DNA from: Bryobacterales bacterium
GTDB lineage: Bacteria > Cyanobacteriota > Vampirovibrionia > Obscuribacterales > Obscuribacteraceae
Reading direction: 5' to 3'
DNA length: 7,650 nucleotides
Assembly: GCA_903970295.1 (NCBI GenBank)
Contig: CAJCHQ010000720.1
Coordinates: 1-7,650 of the forward strand
Notes under the pieces: model-generated
What the model was told of the DNA's origin: nothing
Database searches by the model: none
Seen by the model: the letters and a program-made list of their open reading frames with translations, nothing else
Shown: positions 5,658 to 7,650 of the stretch, in pieces
Layout of the letters: every line of letters begins with the position of its first letter
How positions within the stretch are numbered: the stretch's first letter is position 1
Program-made: the position numbers and the translations under genes

Positions 5658-5956
5658 GTCGCTGTCACAGAGTTCTAGAATCCAAGGGTAAAGTGATCTC
5701 GATTCGATGCTGACGTTGGCTCATCATTCACCTCGTTAGGGCCGCGCGAAACCAGACCGCCATCGCAGCCCGACACTACGCCACTGAATATAGTGCCGCT
5801 TCGGCGCTGCTACAAGCCGCCGATGCTGCAACGCTTACAGCTAGACCAAGAAAGCGGAGGACATAGAGACTCGTTATTTGCTGGAGCTTGATTGACTACT
5901 TGTGAGCCACAGCCACCAGAGCTATGGTATCACTGCCGGCCGGGTGGCACGCCAAC
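5658..5956. other. Gene-free stretch with decayed coding remnants
   Basis: No intact gene is seen here. On the minus strand a 44-codon open stretch (5675-5809) contains IFSGVVSGCDGGLVSRGP and looks like a beta-propeller piece out of frame with the ORF downstream. The second 39-bp repeat copy covers 5800-5838. On the plus strand an ATG-less stretch (5714-5866) ends with SALLQAADAATLT plus a basic tail. From 5867 to 5956 I see nothing recognisable and no convincing terminator for the peptidase gene that ends at 5957. Confidence 0.5.
5800..5838. repeat. 39-bp perfect direct repeat, copy 2
   Basis: This copy is identical over 39 bases to 5011-5049, in the same orientation and 789 bp away start to start. 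The two copies bracket the ATPase remnant and the propeller-like ORF. The stop (TAG at 5810-5812, minus strand) that closes the upstream side of the frame at 5675-5809 lies inside this copy, consistent with the repeat marking a breakpoint. Confidence 0.9.
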
Positions 5957-7453
5957 TCATTCATTGTATTTGAAGTAATCCTTTGCAGCAGGTGGTTTCA
6001 AGGTTTGGCCCCTACCAGTACATACCTTCCGGTACCAATCGCGCCATGCCAAAGCCCAAGCGAAAGAGTCTTCGGTACCTGGCACACCAGCAGCTGCGAA
6101 TGCATTGCAAGCTTTTTCGCAGTACCTTAGGGCTTTCTTGTATTGGTGCATGCCGTGAGATGTGCCAGCCAGAGCGAGATAGACTCGAGCTACTGACGAA
6201 TCCAATTTTCTCGCTTCATTGAATTCCGAACCTGCTAATTCAAAATTCTTAGCCTTAAATGCCAATTGGCCTGAGACAAAATGTTCTGTGAAAAGCAATT
6301 CTTCTGGCTTAGGCAACAAAAAGTGTGGGCTGAAACGCTTAATTTGCACAGAGTCACAAGGAAAGTCCGTTCCTTCTACATATTCAGCGAAGTAGGAGGC
6401 AAAGGCTTCTGAGAGATTTCGGCAATCTTCAAGATTTGGCCAAATTCCATTCTTCCGGGTTGAAGCAGCCAATAGTGGCAAATTTTTTGGCGAGGCACTG
6501 TTTTCTTTTTCACGTATCTGAACAATAATTGGATTTGCAAATTCAATCCAGTCTTTAGAATATGATAGATGATTAGCACTGTCTGCCAGATGAAGCAACT
6601 CATGGATCAAAAAGTGAGAGTGTTTTGCTGTCTCTAAAAATTCGTCTGGTACAAGAATTAATCCAGTAGAGCACTTTAGTACGACGACGTCGTTTATCCC
6701 GTGCCTCAACGAACTTACTCTGTATAAGGCAATCTTGTTATTTGCCGCCGCCGATAGCAGGAGCCCTGGCGCTCGATGCAGGATGTCCGAGAAATTACTT
6801 TTCAGTTTTTCTTTCTCTGCATCCGACCATTGCTTAAAGCCAAAGCCTGATGACAGGCTTCCTGCCGTCCTAGACTGTGCGGGCTCTGCAAAGTAGACAT
6901 AGCTGTCAGGATCATTGCTTATGCGTCTAAATAACTCTGCTTGTGCGGCACTCAGAAATTTTTGTTTGTTGTCGAAAGAGGGCGTAGGAATTTTTTGTAA
7001 TTCGTTTTTAGGGAAGGTTCTGGAAACTGATGGCATTTGGTCCTTGCGAATTCCCCATCGTAAGAACGAACTGGAATCGGTACGCTGCTCCAGTATCAAA
7101 TTGCGAAAAAGAGGAGAGCCAAATTCTTCCCCTACAGTAAGCCGCCGGACAAGCTCGGAGTCAGATTCAAGTGCTTCGCTCTGCTGAAGCTGGGTGGGTG
7201 ATCCATCTAATTCAAGCAATCGCGGAATGTACTGCAGATCCTGGTGTTTTTCCATCCCTGGGAGCCCAGGGAGACGTAGAGTGCCGTCGGCGCTAACGGG
7301 TGTGGTTTCTGATGTCGAAAAAGAACTGTCTCCTCCCGCCCAGGCGTTGTTGGTTGGAACCGACAACAGCAACACCACGAAGAGACGCAGGGAGAGAGGT
7401 CTGAGCTGTGGATGCTTAAAGTTACGTTTGATGAAACTTCCCTTCATATTCAT
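5957..7453 (-). CDS. Secreted HELLH zinc-metallopeptidase-like protein with TPR-like C-terminus
   Basis: This 498-aa protein starts with a Sec signal peptide: basic n-region to residue 23, hydrophobic core LFVVLLLSV (24-32), likely cleavage after AWA (37-39). A variable Ser-rich region follows. Residues 282-290 read LIHELLHLA. His284, Glu285 and His288 form an HExxH site, and LSEAFASYFAEY places Glu349 as a possible third zinc ligand. The combination HExxHxxD, then a long insert, then E-x-F-A-x-x-F/Y-A, resembles anthrax-lethal-factor-like (ATLF/M34) peptidase domains. That assignment is inference. Residues about 390-455 form two TPR-like helical pairs (HFVSGQLAFKAKNFELAGSE; VYLALAGTSHGMHQYKKALR). 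An in-frame TGA two codons upstream limits the start to ATG 7453 or ATG 7447; the ribosome site is weak. It lies 29 bp after the proline-rich gene, so co-transcription is likely. It probably acts outside the cytoplasm, on an unknown substrate. Confidence 0.8.
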   Translation of the reverse strand: MNMKGSFIKRNFKHPQLRPLSLRLFVVLLLSVPTNNAWAGGDSSFSTSETTPVSADGTLRLPGLPGMEKHQDLQYIPRLLELDGSPTQLQQSEALESDSELVRRLTVGEEFGSPLFRNLILEQRTDSSSFLRWGIRKDQMPSVSRTFPKNELQKIPTPSFDNKQKFLSAAQAELFRRISNDPDSYVYFAEPAQSRTAGSLSSGFGFKQWSDAEKEKLKSNFSDILHRAPGLLLSAAANNKIALYRVSSLRHGINDVVVLKCSTGLILVPDEFLETAKHSHFLIHELLHLADSANHLSYSKDWIEFANPIIVQIREKENSASPKNLPLLAASTRKNGIWPNLEDCRNLSEAFASYFAEYVEGTDFPCDSVQIKRFSPHFLLPKPEELLFTEHFVSGQLAFKAKNFELAGSEFNEARKLDSSVARVYLALAGTSHGMHQYKKALRYCEKACNAFAAAGVPGTEDSFAWALAWRDWYRKVCTGRGQTLKPPAAKDYFKYNE

Positions 7454-7482
7454 AGGTCATACGCAGCTTGTGACTCCGATCT

Positions 7483-7650
7483 CTAGTTCGTTCCGAGTTT
7501 GATGGGTTGACTAAGGATTGGGCCGAACTGGATCGGTTGTGGTCCAATCCCGGGGGGACTGGTGGGAGGAGGATCGGTGGGTGGCGTTATGATGATGGGC
7601 GGACCTAACGTGATCGGTTGTGGTCCAAACCAAGGCGGAACCTGGACAGG
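7483..7650 (-). CDS. Proline-rich repeat protein, C-terminal 55 aa (runs off right edge)
   Basis: The minus strand is open from the window edge to TAG at 7483-7485, encoding the last 55 residues of a protein whose start lies outside. About a third of the residues are Pro, with Gly, Ile, Gln and Thr. Two related units, GPQPITLGPP and GPQPIQFGPI, are spaced 27 residues apart, with a PPTDPPPTSPPG linker between. Cys, His and all acidic residues but one are absent. Such tails are usually extended and exposed, for example in surface or envelope proteins, but the function cannot be told from the tail. The stop is 29 bp before the start of the secreted HELLH peptidase on the same strand, which suggests one operon. 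It is missed by ATG-based ORF calling because only its 3' end is present. Confidence 0.6.
   Translation of the reverse strand, partial: PVQVPPWFGPQPITLGPPIIITPPTDPPPTSPPGIGPQPIQFGPILSQPIKLGTN
7531..7628 (-). repeat. In-frame 17-bp repeat encoding GPQPI
   Basis: GATCGGTTGTGGTCCAA occurs identically at 7531-7547 and 7612-7628. The spacing is 81 bp, exactly 27 codons, so both copies encode the same GPQPI motif on the minus strand. Because only synonymous positions are free to vary, identity at DNA level suggests recent internal duplication or a tandem-repeat array continuing beyond the right edge. Confidence 0.75.

Noticed and set aside
5011..5838. CRISPR array or integron attC sites
   Set aside because: There are only two repeats 789 bp apart with coding-like sequence between them. 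I find no matching pair of GTTRRRY/RYYYAAC core sites and no long internal dyad.
5880..5956. GCCACC...GGTGGC pair as a terminator of the peptidase gene
   Set aside because: It has 6-bp arms with a loop of about 25 bases and no T-run; stability looks poor.

Overview
The window looks like ordinary bacterial chromosome with compact, mostly leftward genes. It has a roughly balanced base composition, sigma70-type promoters, Shine-Dalgarno sites and a tRNA-Glu gene without an encoded CCA tail. The lineage cannot be fixed from sequence alone. The mix of a ROK sugar kinase, a YhcC-type radical SAM protein, many unrecognised proteins and a secreted TPR protein would fit a deep-branching, gene-rich free-living bacterium. 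A non-photosynthetic relative of cyanobacteria is one guess, held weakly.

Left part (1-3000): an unrecognised 247-aa protein gene (leftward) is divergent from a ROK-family sugar kinase gene (rightward). The kinase has a perfect 8-bp dyad plus a third half-site just before its start, probably an operator. The kinase meets a TIGR01212/YhcC-type radical SAM gene tail to tail, with a 7-bp overlap.

Middle (3000-4940): divergent promoters serve the radical SAM gene and tRNA-Glu(UUC). After the tRNA comes an unrecognised 162-aa gene. It runs head-on into a leftward DUF4238-type gene, and the two share 156 bp in codon-register antisense. Upstream of the DUF4238 gene lies a small locus split between two reading frames. 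It is either two coupled small genes or one protein of about 116 aa broken by a -1 shift.

Gene graveyard (about 4940-5956): two perfect 39-bp direct repeats 789 bp apart bracket fragments. These are the orphan C-terminal lid of an ExeA-like AAA+ ATPase with no P-loop, and an ORF with a beta-propeller-like tail whose 5' side is frame-disrupted. This suggests rearrangement and decay.

Right part (5957-7650): a secreted 498-aa protein has a signal peptide, an HELLH zinc-peptidase motif with a downstream glutamate motif, and C-terminal TPR-like repeats. It sits 29 bp downstream of a proline-rich repeat protein that enters from the right edge. The pair is probably one leftward operon for extracytoplasmic proteins.

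I see no complete new multi-gene system. The best leads are the HELLH/TPR peptidase with its proline-rich partner, the 39-bp repeats around gene debris, the antisense overlap and the dyad operator.
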